This document shows, in pieces, positions 1 through 11,596 of a DNA stretch of 64,000 nt. Where the stretch lies: assembly GCF_020497125.1 (NCBI RefSeq), contig NC_059080.1, positions 72,584,618-72,648,617 of the forward strand, read 5' to 3'. How positions within the stretch are numbered: the stretch's first letter is position 1; each line of letters opens with the position of its first letter. The DNA is from Mauremys mutica (taxonomy: Eukaryota; Chordata; Testudines; Geoemydidae). The notes under the pieces were generated by a model, which ran no database searches, had not been told where the DNA came from, and saw only the letters and a list, made by a program, of their open reading frames with translations. Position numbers and translations under genes: made by a program.

Positions 1-840
1 TGAAGAATCAGCCAATCTTTCTATTATGAACATTTCAGTTCACTTATTATGGACTTTGTGTATAAATTAATTTTAGTGTAGAAATAGCCATCTGATGTAG
101 TTAGCAACAGTGTGTCAGATGATCTGTCCTTTCAAACTAACACTAACTATGCTATTACAAAGAATGATTAAAAAAAATTCTGGCAAGCTTCTCTTACCTT
201 GGTCACTGGGAGGTAGAGTTGACAGTATTTTTTTCTTACACAGAAAGTAATACAATAGCTTCTTTTGTGAGATCTTGTTTTTGACATCTAATGCTTGTGT
301 TTCTAATACCATATCACATGAGCAAGTCTGATGTAATGTCAGCCATTGTCTATGAAAAAATAATTGCTAGTACAATATCTCTATGGGATTGTGGCTGCTT
401 GCCTGAAGGAACAATTTTTATCAGTACTCTTTATGTAGAAGATAGTCTCATGTACTAGAAACTAATTTTGTCTGGGTTTTCGGATAGTGGGCCAAAAGAA
501 GTAGCAGTCTTAAACTAAAACAATTTTCAGGTCGGTATTCTAATTAAAGTGAATTAATGTTTAATATTTCTTATTATAACCTATTCAAATTTAATGAAAA
601 ACTATATAATGCAACATCATTTAAAATGTATATGCATGAAGGTGTGATCTAGATTCTCAGCTTGTACAAGCGGGCATCTCTCCATTGACTTCCATCTTTC
701 ACTAGCTGAGGATCTGGGCCAGCCACAATCAATTTGACTTTCTTAGGGCACTGTTGCTCAATACCCTGCTTATGTGCAGATGTAGTATTTTATCTCGCAG
801 TATATATTACTGAATTCATTTCTGTAATTGATTCATTACA
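1..840. other. ZBTB38 intron sequence, nothing recognised
   Basis: AT-rich, with stop codons in all frames apart from short open stretches. I see no exon, repeat family or conserved motif here. Confidence 0.5.
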
Positions 841-1043
841 TACAGACGCTCCCCGATTTACACAAGCGTTCCGTTCCGGAATGCCTTGCATAACTCAAAT
901 TTTGTATAAGTCGGAAACGTATCTCTGACCATTACGCAAAAAAAAAAAAAAACCCAAGCCCCAAATTCCTATTTCTAGCTTACGGAACTTTTTTGGTAAG
1001 TCGGATTTGCGTATGATGGATTTACAAACAGGAGCCCCGAGCC
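841..1043. mobile_element. Mariner-like short element (tentative)
   Basis: The left end reads TACAGACGCTCCCCGATTTA and the right end, reversed, contains GGGGCTCCTGTTTGTAAATC, a loose inverted match. The left end also resembles the reversed right end at 62112-62131 (TACAGnnnCTCC pattern). The interior has an A15 run and a second copy of the AAGTCGGA motif. Family assignment is a guess from these termini. Confidence 0.35.
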
Positions 1044-1628
1044 AGATTGTAAAAATAAGTGATTTTATTCTCAAGCTCCACTTGTGATACCAAAATAAAA
1101 TGTCTCTCTCAATATATTGTGCATATTGTCATAATATGGATTGTCTTTCATATCTGCTTTGATTAGCAGTGAAGTAATTAAAGTTCCCTTTTTTAAATTG
1201 TCATTAGAGTTCAGAGCTAACGCTGCAGTGAGGGGAATGGGGTAATTCACACCTCTTTCAGAACTTTTGTTTTAGGCTGGCCATAGATTCCAGAAGACCT
1301 CACTTTATTGATATATATTTGATTTTTGGAGATAATCTTTGTGACTATAGGGCTAGTGGCTTAAATTTTTTAAACTGAAAGCTTACATTTAGCACACAAG
1401 TTGCTACAGAAAACAGTACTGGCTCACCCACCACATAGTGTTATAATTTGACCCTGATTACAAATCATAAGTGTCCATATTTAGTCATTCTCTCTTGGAT
1501 CCATTGTAGTTTAAACTGATGAAGTGTCATACATGAGTAGCAGGGCTGGCCTTACCATGAGGTGAACTGAGGCGGCTGCCTCAGGTGCCAGACTGTGGGG
1601 GGGCGGCACTACGACCCAGAATGTAGAA

Positions 1629-2375
1629 CAGAGGTTCCCAAACTGGGGTTCATGAACGCCTGGGGGTTCATGAAATGTTACAAGGGGTTCTTGGGAAAAA
1701 ATTCCCTAATGGCGAACAGAGCTGTCGCTAGGGACCCCGGGCAGCTTGGGGCCAGCAACCTGGAGCCCCTGGACTTCCAAGAGCTAAGCAGATCAAAGCA
1801 AGCATATCTATCACACTGAGGAGATTTTAACTTCAAGACTCCTTATAAGTAATGGAAAAGGAGGTGGATATTTTTTGCTGTTTTTAAAATTAAATAGGCA
1901 GCTAGTATTGTTTTTAAAATTATTATGAAGAACAAGTTTAAGCTTTGTTGTAACATGTGTTGCTTGCCTGGACTGCTCAAGACCTGAATGCTTGTGTAGG
2001 AGGAACTCTTTGAGTTGGCTTCTTAAGTACCTTCATGCTGTGTCACATCTGATACTCCTCGATGAAACATAGGAGCCTTGTCTTATAACAGGCTTATTCA
2101 AAGTGATACAAGCTACAAAAGTGAGATCTTGGAAGAGTGCTGCTGTTTTCATAATGTAATAAAAATACTGTAATGATAAATGGTAATTAATAATAAATAG
2201 TGTGTAATAAGCATGTCATAAAAACAAATTTTATATTTCCAAGATCACTGCTTTTATAACTTATACTCAGGTAAAGAAGAAAATCCCTGGAAATATTCAT
2301 TTTTAGGAGGGGGTTCGTGAGACTTGACATTTTAGTGAAAGGGGTTCACAGGTTGTGAAAGTTTGGGAACCACTG
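1629..2375. mobile_element. hAT-type non-autonomous element nested in the larger hAT
   Basis: Terminal inverted repeats CAGAGGTTCCCAAACT and AGTTTGGGAACCACTG, flanked by ATGTAGAA (1621-1628) and GTGCAGAA (2376-2383), six of eight matching. The interior is AT-rich and codes for nothing convincing. Confidence 0.85.
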
Positions 2376-2733
2376 GTGCAGAAAATTGTGTCTGTTGCTG
2401 GTACATATGTATTCTCTCTGCTCTAGATGCACAGAGATGATGGAGTGTTGTGCTGGCTAAAGGAGGGCACAAGAGACATAACAGGCAGGCAGGAGAAAAA
2501 GTGAGAGGGAATAACAGAAACAGCAGCAGGAGTTGCAGGGAGGGAGAGGAGGAGGAGCCTCTTATGTACCTCTCTAGCACCCCCAGGAGCCTGGACTGAT
2601 TAACACCAGCTTCTCAGGGAGCTTCCTGTTTCCTGCTGCTTCCCTGAACCCACTTGAGGAGAACAGGCAGTCAACTGAAGTAGCAGGAGCCAGTTAGGCC
2701 CCTAAGACACTGATATCTTCCCTCACTACCAGG

Positions 2734-3044
2734 CAGGGCCGCCCAGAGGATTCAGGAGGCCTGGAGTTTTCAACAGCGGGGGGGCCCCGCTGCCGAATTG
2801 CCACCAAAGACCCGGCACTTCAGCGGCGGGTCCCGGGGCGGAAGGATCCCCCGCCGCCGAATTGCCGACGATGATCTGGAGTGGAAGAGGCTCCGGGGGC
2901 CCGGGCCCCGCGAGAGTTTTCTGGGGCCCCCAGAGCGAGTGAAGGACCCTGCTCCAGGGGCCCCAAAAAACTCTCGTGGGGGCCCCTGTGGGGCCTGGGG
3001 CAAATTGCCCCTCTTGTCCCCCCCCTACCCCCCGGGCGGCCCTG
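2734..3044. mobile_element. GC-rich hAT MITE nested in the larger hAT
   Basis: Perfect 11-bp inverted ends CAGGGCCGCCC / GGGCGGCCCTG. Flanks CTACCAGG and CGCTCAGG share five of eight positions, a degraded 8-bp target duplication. The interior is very GC-rich with GGGGCCCC runs that create open frames on both strands without real coding content. Confidence 0.75.
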
Positions 3045-3397
3045 CGCTCAGGCCCTGCTATCAGCCTGCTTATTTGTCCCCTTCAATTGAGTGTTGAGAG
3101 CCACTATAGCTGGCACAGAACAGCAGTCCTGAGTGAAAGAAGAAAACACCCCTCTAGGGCAGCATTCAGAAAAAAAGCACACAAGCAAAGGAAGCTTTTC
3201 TATCTAAGCAGGAAGGAGCTCTCCTGAGATACATAGACACAAATGTTCCGGCCCCAGTGAGGATCTGAGTGGTGAGGAGATGCCTGATCTTCCAGTTAGT
3301 CAGTGTGCAGGTGACCTGGCAGCTACTGCAGCATCCATATCTCCATCTCAAATGGATGTAACCATGCACATTCCTGAACTGTAGATAAGAGAAGAGT

Positions 3398-5245
3398 GTG
3401 GTGGAGGTGCAAGAAACAGCTGCTGCTACGTTTAGTTCCATAAGTCTAGATGATCCAAGACTGTGGACCCACTCGAGCAGTAGCCTGAGTGACTTCCTTG
3501 TACTGCATGGGCCACAGAAAGTGAAAAACTTCATGTTCCCCAAAGACAATGAAAATAGAAGTTTCCATCCAACACATTGCTAGTGTGAAATCCCCAATGG
3601 TGACAAAGTGGAGAGGCCATGGCTTATGTACTCAAAAACCCAGAATGCTGCATACTTTTTTTGTTGCAAACTCTTCCAGTCTAATGTTCCAGCCACATTG
3701 GGTTCTACAGGAACAAAGGACTGGAAAAATCAGGCTAGAAATCTGGCATGCCATGAGAAGGCAGCAAATCACCAGAGAGCATTCCATAGGTGGAAAGAGC
3801 TTGAGATGAGACTAAGGTTAAAGGCCACCATGGATGATCTGCATCAAGAGAAGATTGCATCAGAGTCTCTTTATTGGCAAAATGTTCTGAAAAGGCTCAT
3901 TGCCATTGTGAGAATGCTTGCTACCCAAAACCTAGCACTGCGCGGCATTTCAGATCAGCTGTATGTGCCGAACAATGGAAACGTCCTTAAAATTGTGGAG
4001 CTGATGGCTGAGTTTGATGCTGTACTCCAGGAGCATCTAAGAAGAGTCACCACCCAAGAAATGTACATACACCACTACCTTGGAAAAACAATTCAAAATG
4101 AGATCATACAGTTACTGGCAACAAAAGTCAAACAGAAGATTGTGGCAGATCTGAAGTCAGCAAGATATTACTCTGTTATTCTGGACTGCACACCTGACAT
4201 CAGTCATATGAAACAAAAGTCTTTAATGGTGCGTTTTGTAACAACAACAGAACCTAGTGAAAATGTCCCTGCAATGGTGACTGTCAGAGAGCATTTTCTA
4301 GAATGTATTGACATTGATGATACTACAGGAGCTGGTATGACAAATGTGCTTCTTAAAAAGCTGGAAGATATGGGAATTGCAATAGCTGACATGAGAGGTC
4401 AGGGCTACGATAATGGTGCCAAAATGAGAGGAAAGAACAGAGGAGTGCAGACACTGATCCGAAAGTTAAACCCTCTAGCTTTTTCTGTCCCATGCAGTTC
4501 TCGTTCATTGAACTTGGTGGTCAGTGATGCAGCATCAGATTCTAGTGAGGCTGCTGAATTTTTTAATGTAATTCAAAGCATCTATGTATTTTTCTCTGCA
4601 TCAACTCATCAATGGCAAATTTTGAAGCAACATCTGGGAACATCCTCTCTGACACTGAAACCACTGAGTGCCACACAATGGGAAAGTCGAGTGGAGGCAA
4701 TAAAGCTTATCAAACACCAAATTGGGAAGATAGATGATACCATAGTTGCCATTATTTCCTGCAGCTCAAGGAACACAGCAGTATATTTGGGATGTTGTAT
4801 GATATTCCAAAACTCCTCACTGTACCTGAAGAAGACCTACACCAGCAATGCAGGGCACTAGAGACAGTGTTGACACATGATGACATGCGCGATATTGATG
4901 CGAGTGATTAGGTGATGAACTGAAAGCCCTTTCAAGATACATTAAAGCAGGATCAACTCCAAAGGCTGTTCTGGAATATATGTGCAAAATTAGATGACCA
5001 CCCTCTTTCCAAATGCTTTTGTTGCTCTGCGCATACTTCTAACACTTCCTGTAACAGTTGCCAGTGGAGAATGCAGCTTCTCCAAGCTGAAGGTAATAAA
5101 AACACATCTACACTCCACAATGACACAGGAGAGGCTGGTCGGCCTTGCAACCATCTCAGCAGAGCATGAGCTGGCCCAGACTGTGGACCTTCAGGATGCA
5201 GTTCAGATCTTTGCTACCAAGAAGGCACGGAAAGCACCACTTTGA
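3398..5245 (+). pseudogene. ZMYM-like hAT transposase pseudogene (TTF-type zinc finger, DUF4371-like core, C-terminal dimerisation domain)
   Basis: The main open frame runs 3608-4861 (417 codons). It starts inside a TTF-type zinc-finger region (WLMYSK, CFCCKLF-like), and the same frame continues upstream to 3398 across a TAG at 3581-3583. The core shows DCTPDISH and GQGYDNGAKMRGK, typical of the DDE-fold hAT catalytic region. The C-terminal dimerisation domain is separate at 4994-5245 (VASGECSFSKLKVIKT). Faults: the internal stop, loss of frame after about 4750, a missing block of roughly 150-200 residues before the C-terminal domain, and CSSRSLNLV where relatives have CxxHSLNLV, so the conserved His is Arg. 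It cannot be active as it stands. Related host genes (ZMYM family) exist, but the transposon ends show this is an element. Confidence 0.85.
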
Positions 5246-5529
5246 TTATTCAAACAGATAAAAATGCCAGTGTTTACTATGCAGACAAGAAAAGTTACAT
5301 TTGCTGTTCAGGCGTTTCAAAGTTAAGTGTTACTTAAAATTTTTGAACAAGGCATTTTAAGTTGTTAGTTCTCCTTTATTGGGGTACGTAGCAGAGCAGT
5401 ACCATGAGAGGAGTAGACCAGGAAGAAGGCAGAAGTCAGTCCTTTCAAAGTTTTGGCCCAAGCGAGGGGGCTTGGGGGCATCATTTGATTTCCCTGCCTC
5501 AGGTGCCAAAATGTTGTGGACTGGCCCTG

Positions 5530-7169
5530 ATTAGTAGTCTTGCAGATCTTTGGCTCTGGTGATTGCTAACTGAATATGGAAATGTTACTTCTTACTCTGA
5601 TGACTTGAAAGCAGAGCTTAAAGTAGGGAGAAAAAAGAAGGGGATTCATGTTATGCTACAGAACAGTTCTAAATTTGAACAGAATCCAGTATTTGGTAAA
5701 AATCAGAGAGATTTCTGTAGCATATATTCAGTCAGTTCCACCCATTAACTGTTTTCTCTTTTCCTTATTTTATTTCCATTAATATACTGTTTCATTCTGA
5801 GAATCTTGGCATCCTTCCTTCTTACTGAAGTGAAAACTTTATATAATAGTGCCTTGCTAGTCTGAACACTTCGTAATCCTCAATAAAATAAAATGGAGGC
5901 ATTTTAATATCACTCAGCAAACATTAAACAGCAGAGTATTGCAATGAGCTCTCATTATTGGTATGATTTTTAAAAAAAAGTCAAGCATAGTTATTAGGAT
6001 ACTGTGAACTGCTATTACAAAAAAAACCCAAAATGACAAAATAAACAAAATACATTTTGTTATCATTACCCTGGATTTTTATTATTGTATTTTTAATTCA
6101 CAAAATTCAGTAATTCACAATGAAACATCCAGTCATTATTAATGAGGTTCTATCTAATAATGCCCAACAATTAATTTAAATATTAATTTTAATGAATTAT
6201 ATAAAAGAATTCTTGTATAAAAGAACATCTGTTGATGTTAAACTCATGATTTGTGTGTTTTATCATTTGGTTTTTAAAACAATATTTTGTCTTTGGAGCT
6301 TTTTAATTTTTGGAACCTCTAATTTTTCTGTAATTTTTTTATTAATGGGATCAAATGTTAAATGTGATTACACAGTCCTGGAGCTCTAAGTCCTCTGTTA
6401 TCCATGGAACAGATACAATATGAGTAGCAGTAGTTCAAGTTTCCTCACACTGCCACATCAATATGTCTCAACCTTGACCTTGGAGGGACTATCTCTAGGG
6501 TTAAGTTCAGTTTCTTTGTTCATTCAGGCTAAACTTCATCACTTGCACCACTGGCCATTCAGACGGCTGGAGGCTCTGATTTTAAATACTGGATATCAGC
6601 CAGATTGCAAATATAAAGAATTGATCTGGCTATTGAGGAACAAGAGAGCTGCTTTTTCTCCTGTCCCTGCTACTGAGGAGCTACCAGAGCTCCTCCATCT
6701 CTAATCTGTTTGTAAATATTATTGATTTGTGTAGACCTTCAATGAAACATTATGACAGAACATACTTTGAATATATAACTTATGATGTATGTAAATGCAT
6801 TTGAGTTACAAATGAATGTTATTTTCTTTAGCTCCTTGGATAATTTACCCATTTCTACAGAATGGGTCAACTTTTGTATGAAAATTGAGTCGGGGGTAGA
6901 GGGGACCCTTTACAATTAATTCTGAAATACAGGGCCTCACCCTGCAAACATTTACTAGTAAGAATTGTAGATACTTCCCTGACAAGTCACCCTATTACCA
7001 TCAATATTGTTTGCAGGATCAAACCCAAGTTTTTTTACCTGAAAATGCTATTGCATAACTTCACCCTCCCTTTTTACCTGAATTCAAAACAAAACAAACC
7101 TGAAAAAAATCCCCAATTACAGAGCTGATTTTTGTAATAGCTTTTAAAAGCAAATTTAACTGTTAACTC
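5530..7169. other. ZBTB38 intron between the hAT element and the coding exon
   Basis: AT-rich sequence. The short open frame at 6420-6704 has a Ser/Leu-rich low-complexity start and no recognisable domain; it may be an old repeat fragment. No exon or regulatory motif could be named. Confidence 0.4.
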
Positions 7170-7189
7170 TTCTTTTGTTGTTGTTGTAG
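7170..7189 (+). other. ZBTB38: Splice acceptor of the ZBTB38 coding exon
   Basis: A T-rich tract with TTGTTG repeats ends in TAG at 7187-7189, and the initiation ATG follows at once. The 5' UTR exon or exons therefore lie upstream, outside or unrecognised in this window, and everything from 1 to 7189 is read as intron. Confidence 0.75.
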
Positions 7190-10100
7190 ATGACAGTCAT
7201 GTCCCAGTCAAAGGATCTCAAGGATGACTTTCATAGTGATACGGTACTCTCCATTTTAAATGAACAGCGCATTCGGGGTATTTTATGTGATGTCACTATA
7301 ATTGTGGAAGATACCAAATTTAAAGCCCACAGTAATGTACTAGCAGCTTCAAGCCTTTATTTCAAAAATATTTTTTGGAGTCATACGATCTGTATTTCTG
7401 GACATGTCCTGGAGTTAGATGATCTTAAGGCTGAAGTGTTTACTGAAATACTTAATTATATCTACAGTTCCACAGTAGTTGTTAAAAGACAGGAGACTGT
7501 AACAGACCTTGCAGCTGCAGGGAAAAAACTGGGAATATCGTTTCTGGAAGATCTTACAGACATTAATTTTTCAGATTCCCCCTGTCCGTATGCATTTTGT
7601 ATAACTGAAAAAGGGGTGGTCAAAGAAGAAAAAAATGAAAAAAGACACGAAGATTCAGCTATCACAAACGGGCCAAGAATCACAAATGCTTTTTCAATTT
7701 TTGAAACTGAAAATAATAATAATTTGTTTTCTCCACTTGACTTGAGAGCAAGTTTTAAAAAGGTATCTGAGACAATTAAAGCAACCAATGTTGGCCTTGA
7801 TAGGGATGATGTTGGAAAAGATGCTGAGCCAGCCAGTACGTTAGCTGAACACTCCTATGCAGTTTCTTCTGGAGGTGATGCTTTTCAAGGAACTCCTTTT
7901 TTAGAACGTGACAGCAGCCCTCTGTATACAATGAGTGAAGACAATTATGAAACTCTTCAGACAACACCTCTACTTCAACCAATAAAACAAGCATGTGGTA
8001 CACCAAAGATGGCCTTTAAACCCCAGTGTACTGGTTTGGCTACAGCAAAAATATCAGCCCCCAAAGTAACCAATACAGAGGTTCAACAAGAAGCAGTTAC
8101 AGATCAAGCGGTTATTCCTTTCCCTCATGATAAGGCAGGAAACTTACTTTTTTCCACAGAAGAGGAAAATAAATCTGCTAACATCCCTGGATCCATAGCA
8201 ACTGTTATTCCACCTGTTTACAGATGTAACTGTTGTACCAGATCATTTGATGACAGAGCTTTACTCAGTACTCATCTTCAGCTTCACACAAATCATCAGG
8301 AACCTTTAATATGCAAATACTGCAGCAAACAATTTGCAAATCTTAACAGACTGGAGAATCATGAACAAGTCTGTAGGAGTTCAGGCAGCATATCTGTTCA
8401 GAGTGGAAATGAACAAAAAATTTTAGATAACTATACTACTACTGGTGAAAGAAATGGAAGCTCACATGGAAACACAGAGCCTCTGTTGTCTGAAAACAAT
8501 ATTACTGATTACTCCAGTGCAAACTGCACCTTGTCAGAAACAGATCATTTGGTTAAAGTTGTTGATGGGCAGATATTATATACATGCATTGTTTGCAAAC
8601 GTAGCTATGTAACATTGTCTAGCCTTCGAAGACATGCAAATGTGCATTCATGGAGAAGAACTTATCCTTGCCATTACTGCAACAAAGTGTTTGCATTAGC
8701 TGAATATCGTACCAGACATGAAATCTGGCACACAGGGGAAAGGCGTTATCAGTGCATTTTCTGCCTTGAGACTTTCATGACCTATTATATACTAAAAAAT
8801 CATCAGAAATCTTTCCATGCAATTGACCATCGACTTGCAGTAAATAAAAAAACACCTAATGGAGGCTTAAAGCCTAGCATGTATCCTTACAAACTTTATA
8901 GGCTTTTACCTATGAAATGCAGAAGGCTACCTTATAAGTCCTACCAGAATTCTTCGTTTGAAAATGTACAGGCAAGCAACCAAGTTAATGAAGCAACTTC
9001 TAGTACCTGCATTATTCAGAATTCTCTCAACTCTGAACTACCTTCGCTGAATTTTCAAAATAATATATTAACAAACAATACCACTATTTCCTTGAATACA
9101 TCTTCATGCAATGATGCAACATCATCTATGAATATTCAGAATGTTTCACCTTGGGCAGTAGGAATGTTAAATTCTGACCTACAAAGTGACTTTTTTACTG
9201 CAGAAAAATCAGTGCCCCAAGCTGCAAAGGAACTTAGTTCTGGTTCTCAGGAATGTGATTCCTCCGTTCTGTCTTTCAGTAATGTGAGTGAAAATTCAAC
9301 CTCTGTTATTAACTATAGCTGCTCAGCACCCTCGGTTATAATGCACAGTAGTAGAGTCTCATCAGTAATAATGCACAGTAATGCAGTCACTTCTATGGGA
9401 AGCAGTAAGACAATATCCTCCAATAATACAGCCAGTCAGTCCATAAAAGATGACTGTAAACATGGGTCAGATAATTACGGCAAAGGCATTACTAAAGCAA
9501 AAACTATTAAAGAAAAAAAGAAAACACTTCTGTACAATAGAGGAGAAACACTCGAGGAGTTAGAGTATATTACAGGATCCGGAGGTTCATCTAACAAGAC
9601 TATAGATACTGTTCAAGAATCAAGTAAAACTGAAACCTACATTGCAAAGCCTGCCTTACCAGGAACATCTACTGATAGTAATGTTGCTCCCCTTTGTCAA
9701 ATAACAGTAAAAATTGGGAATGAGGCTATTGTAAAAAGACATATTTTAGGATCCAAACTGTTTTATAAAAGAGGAAGAAGGTCTAAACGTGAATCTGAAC
9801 AGGACAATCAGCCTCAGGAGACTGAAACAGAGAGAAAAGAAAGAAGCCCAGCTAGGCTTTGCAGATCAGAATGTATGGAACTTACTGAAATGTGCGATGA
9901 TGTAAGTGATCAGGATTCCAATGACAAACCCTGGAGACCTTATTATAATTACAAACCAAAAAAGAAATCTAAACAGCTAAGAAAAATGAGAAAAGTCAAA
10001 TGGAGGAAGAATCATGGAAACAAGAACTCCAGTAGTGAAAGTGAAAATACGTGCAATAGAGAGTATGCACTTAGAAAAATTCCTGAAGAAAAGGGCATCA

Positions 10101-10774
10101 GTAAAGAAGGAAACACAGAAATGCCTAATCTTCATTGTGAGCTCTGTGAGCGAGAGAAATCTTCCACCGAAGAAATCCAGGAACCTATACATTGGCATGT
10201 ACCTACTTCAAAGCCTTATATTTGTGAATTATGCCAAAAGCAGTTCCAGAGCCCATCCACACTAAAAATGCATATGAGATGTCATACTGGAGAAAAGCCG
10301 TATACTTGTAAAACCTGTGGTAAGTGTTTTTCAGTTCCAGGAAACCTACAGAAACATGAACGTATTCACTTGGGTGTCAAGGATTTTGTCTGTCAATATT
10401 GTAGTAAAGCATTCACTTTAAATGAAACGCTCAAAATACATGAAAGAATACATACTGGAGAAAAACGCTACCACTGTCAATTCTGTTTACAGAGTTTTTT
10501 ATATCTTTCTACCAAAAGGAATCATGAGCAAAGACATGTACATGAACACAATGGAAAAGGATATGCTTGTCTTCAGTGCCCTAAAATTTGCAAGACAGCA
10601 GCTGCTCTTGGAATGCACCAGAAGAAACATCTATTCAAAAGCCCAAGTCAACAGGATAGAAAAGAGTATTTGTGTAATGAAAGCTCTAAAGATTTGGAAA
10701 ATCAACATTTCATTGACTCAGATGGGAACGAAGTGAATAGTATACAGAGTATGACTCCAGACGTTGTACTTTGA
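7190..10774 (+). CDS. ZBTB38: ZBTB38 (CIBZ-type BTB zinc-finger transcriptional repressor), complete coding sequence in one exon
   Basis: 1,194 codons, ending in TGA at 10772, very close to the usual length of vertebrate ZBTB38 (about 1,195). I recognise the protein. A BTB/POZ domain spans about residues 17-120. C2H2 zinc fingers lie in two groups: five around residues 344-542 (two, a gap, then three in tandem including CHYCNKVFALAEYRTRHEIWH-like spacing) and a C-terminal array around 981-1147 with TGEKPY-type linkers. Between them is a Ser/Asn-rich low-complexity stretch and a basic segment near 925-945 that could be a nuclear signal. Known role of the family: a nuclear protein that binds methylated CpG through its fingers and represses transcription, with the BTB for dimerisation and corepressors. 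The start is the ATG at 7190, directly behind a TTGTAG splice acceptor; a second Met four codons in is possible. The reading frame is intact with no frameshift. Confidence 0.97.
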   Translation: MTVMSQSKDLKDDFHSDTVLSILNEQRIRGILCDVTIIVEDTKFKAHSNVLAASSLYFKNIFWSHTICISGHVLELDDLKAEVFTEILNYIYSSTVVVKRQETVTDLAAAGKKLGISFLEDLTDINFSDSPCPYAFCITEKGVVKEEKNEKRHEDSAITNGPRITNAFSIFETENNNNLFSPLDLRASFKKVSETIKATNVGLDRDDVGKDAEPASTLAEHSYAVSSGGDAFQGTPFLERDSSPLYTMSEDNYETLQTTPLLQPIKQACGTPKMAFKPQCTGLATAKISAPKVTNTEVQQEAVTDQAVIPFPHDKAGNLLFSTEEENKSANIPGSIATVIPPVYRCNCCTRSFDDRALLSTHLQLHTNHQEPLICKYCSKQFANLNRLENHEQVCRSSGSISVQSGNEQKILDNYTTTGERNGSSHGNTEPLLSENNITDYSSANCTLSETDHLVKVVDGQILYTCIVCKRSYVTLSSLRRHANVHSWRRTYPCHYCNKVFALAEYRTRHEIWHTGERRYQCIFCLETFMTYYILKNHQKSFHAIDHRLAVNKKTPNGGLKPSMYPYKLYRLLPMKCRRLPYKSYQNSSFENVQASNQVNEATSSTCIIQNSLNSELPSLNFQNNILTNNTTISLNTSSCNDATSSMNIQNVSPWAVGMLNSDLQSDFFTAEKSVPQAAKELSSGSQECDSSVLSFSNVSENSTSVINYSCSAPSVIMHSSRVSSVIMHSNAVTSMGSSKTISSNNTASQSIKDDCKHGSDNYGKGITKAKTIKEKKKTLLYNRGETLEELEYITGSGGSSNKTIDTVQESSKTETYIAKPALPGTSTDSNVAPLCQITVKIGNEAIVKRHILGSKLFYKRGRRSKRESEQDNQPQETETERKERSPARLCRSECMELTEMCDDVSDQDSNDKPWRPYYNYKPKKKSKQLRKMRKVKWRKNHGNKNSSSESENTCNREYALRKIPEEKGISKEGNTEMPNLHCELCEREKSSTEEIQEPIHWHVPTSKPYICELCQKQFQSPSTLKMHMRCHTGEKPYTCKTCGKCFSVPGNLQKHERIHLGVKDFVCQYCSKAFTLNETLKIHERIHTGEKRYHCQFCLQSFLYLSTKRNHEQRHVHEHNGKGYACLQCPKICKTAAALGMHQKKHLFKSPSQQDRKEYLCNESSKDLENQHFIDSDGNEVNSIQSMTPDVVL

Positions 10775-11555
10775 GTGACAGTTGTCAAAAACAAGAAAAG
10801 AGCACTGGAGAAAAATGTATAGAAGCGTGGAATGCAAAGGAAACTCCAGATTCAGGCAGGTTCAAAAAATGAAGATAACATTTCTTCATCCAAATAACTT
10901 TTATATATTAGTACAGTATATGCAAAAAATACACTGCAACAGAAAAGCTAGGAATATTTGCAATAGTGTAAACATAGCATGAGGGAAAAAAAAGCCTGAT
11001 CCAAAATAGTTCTGCAACAGTAAACAGTTGTAATACATACACAGAAGAAAACAGTAGCTCCAATCAAAACCTTTTTAATCGGAGTTACAAGTAACTAGCC
11101 ACTGAACTGTCTTAAATGTACAATACCGTATTTGATTCTGAATCACTCTGGACATAATAAAGACCAAATATATAGGTTCAGAGTACATTCACTATGAAGA
11201 ATTTGTGCTACAGAAGATGATGTGATGCATTTATACTCAAACTTTCATGGTATTGTGTTTATGAATGAAAAACAAAATTTAAAAGATCATGGCCTAATGT
11301 ATACAGTATCTTAAAATAATCCGGTAAAGATAGAAAATGTTTATTGAATGTGAGTATGAAGTATAGTTCAGTTTTGGAAAACTTTTCTGTATCTCAAACC
11401 TTGGTTTATACTGTTGTATGATTATTACATTTTACACTATCTATATTCAATTTTACAATTACATTGATAAGCAGTGGATATCTGAGTGTCAGTGAGGATT
11501 GGAAACCCTGATTCATGATACTCCTGTGGTATTCAATAAATGTTCATCTTAAATA
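10775..11555 (+). other. ZBTB38: ZBTB38 3' untranslated region (at least to the AATAAA at 11535)
   Basis: AT-rich non-coding sequence follows the stop codon. AATAAA hexamers stand at 11156-11161 and 11535-11540, the second followed by a TG/T-rich stretch (TGTTCATCTTAAATATT), which makes it a plausible cleavage site. No repeat was recognised in this part. Mammalian ZBTB38 mRNAs have long 3' UTRs, so the real end could lie further on; only transcript data can tell. Confidence 0.55.
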
Positions 11556-11596
11556 TTAAGTCTTCCAAGCTGCATTAGTCCTGGAAAGTCCAGCTA

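Larger units (their letters stand above)
1541..5529 (+). mobile_element. hAT DNA transposon, about 4 kb, with broken transposase and two nested MITEs
   Basis: The ends are CAGGGCTGGCC and GGACTGGCCCTG, inverted-repeat-like, flanked by ATGAGTAG (1533-1540) and ATTAGTAG (5530-5537), an 8-bp target duplication with one mismatch, as expected for hAT. Both ends carry TGCCTCAGGTGCCA just inside. It encodes a hAT transposase relic on the plus strand and carries two further hAT MITEs at 1629-2375 and 2734-3044. It sits in the intron before the ZBTB38 coding exon. Confidence 0.85.

Noticed and set aside
9977..10265. Frames overlapping the ZBTB38 coding region in other frames
   Set aside because: Shadows of the real gene; no independent motif.
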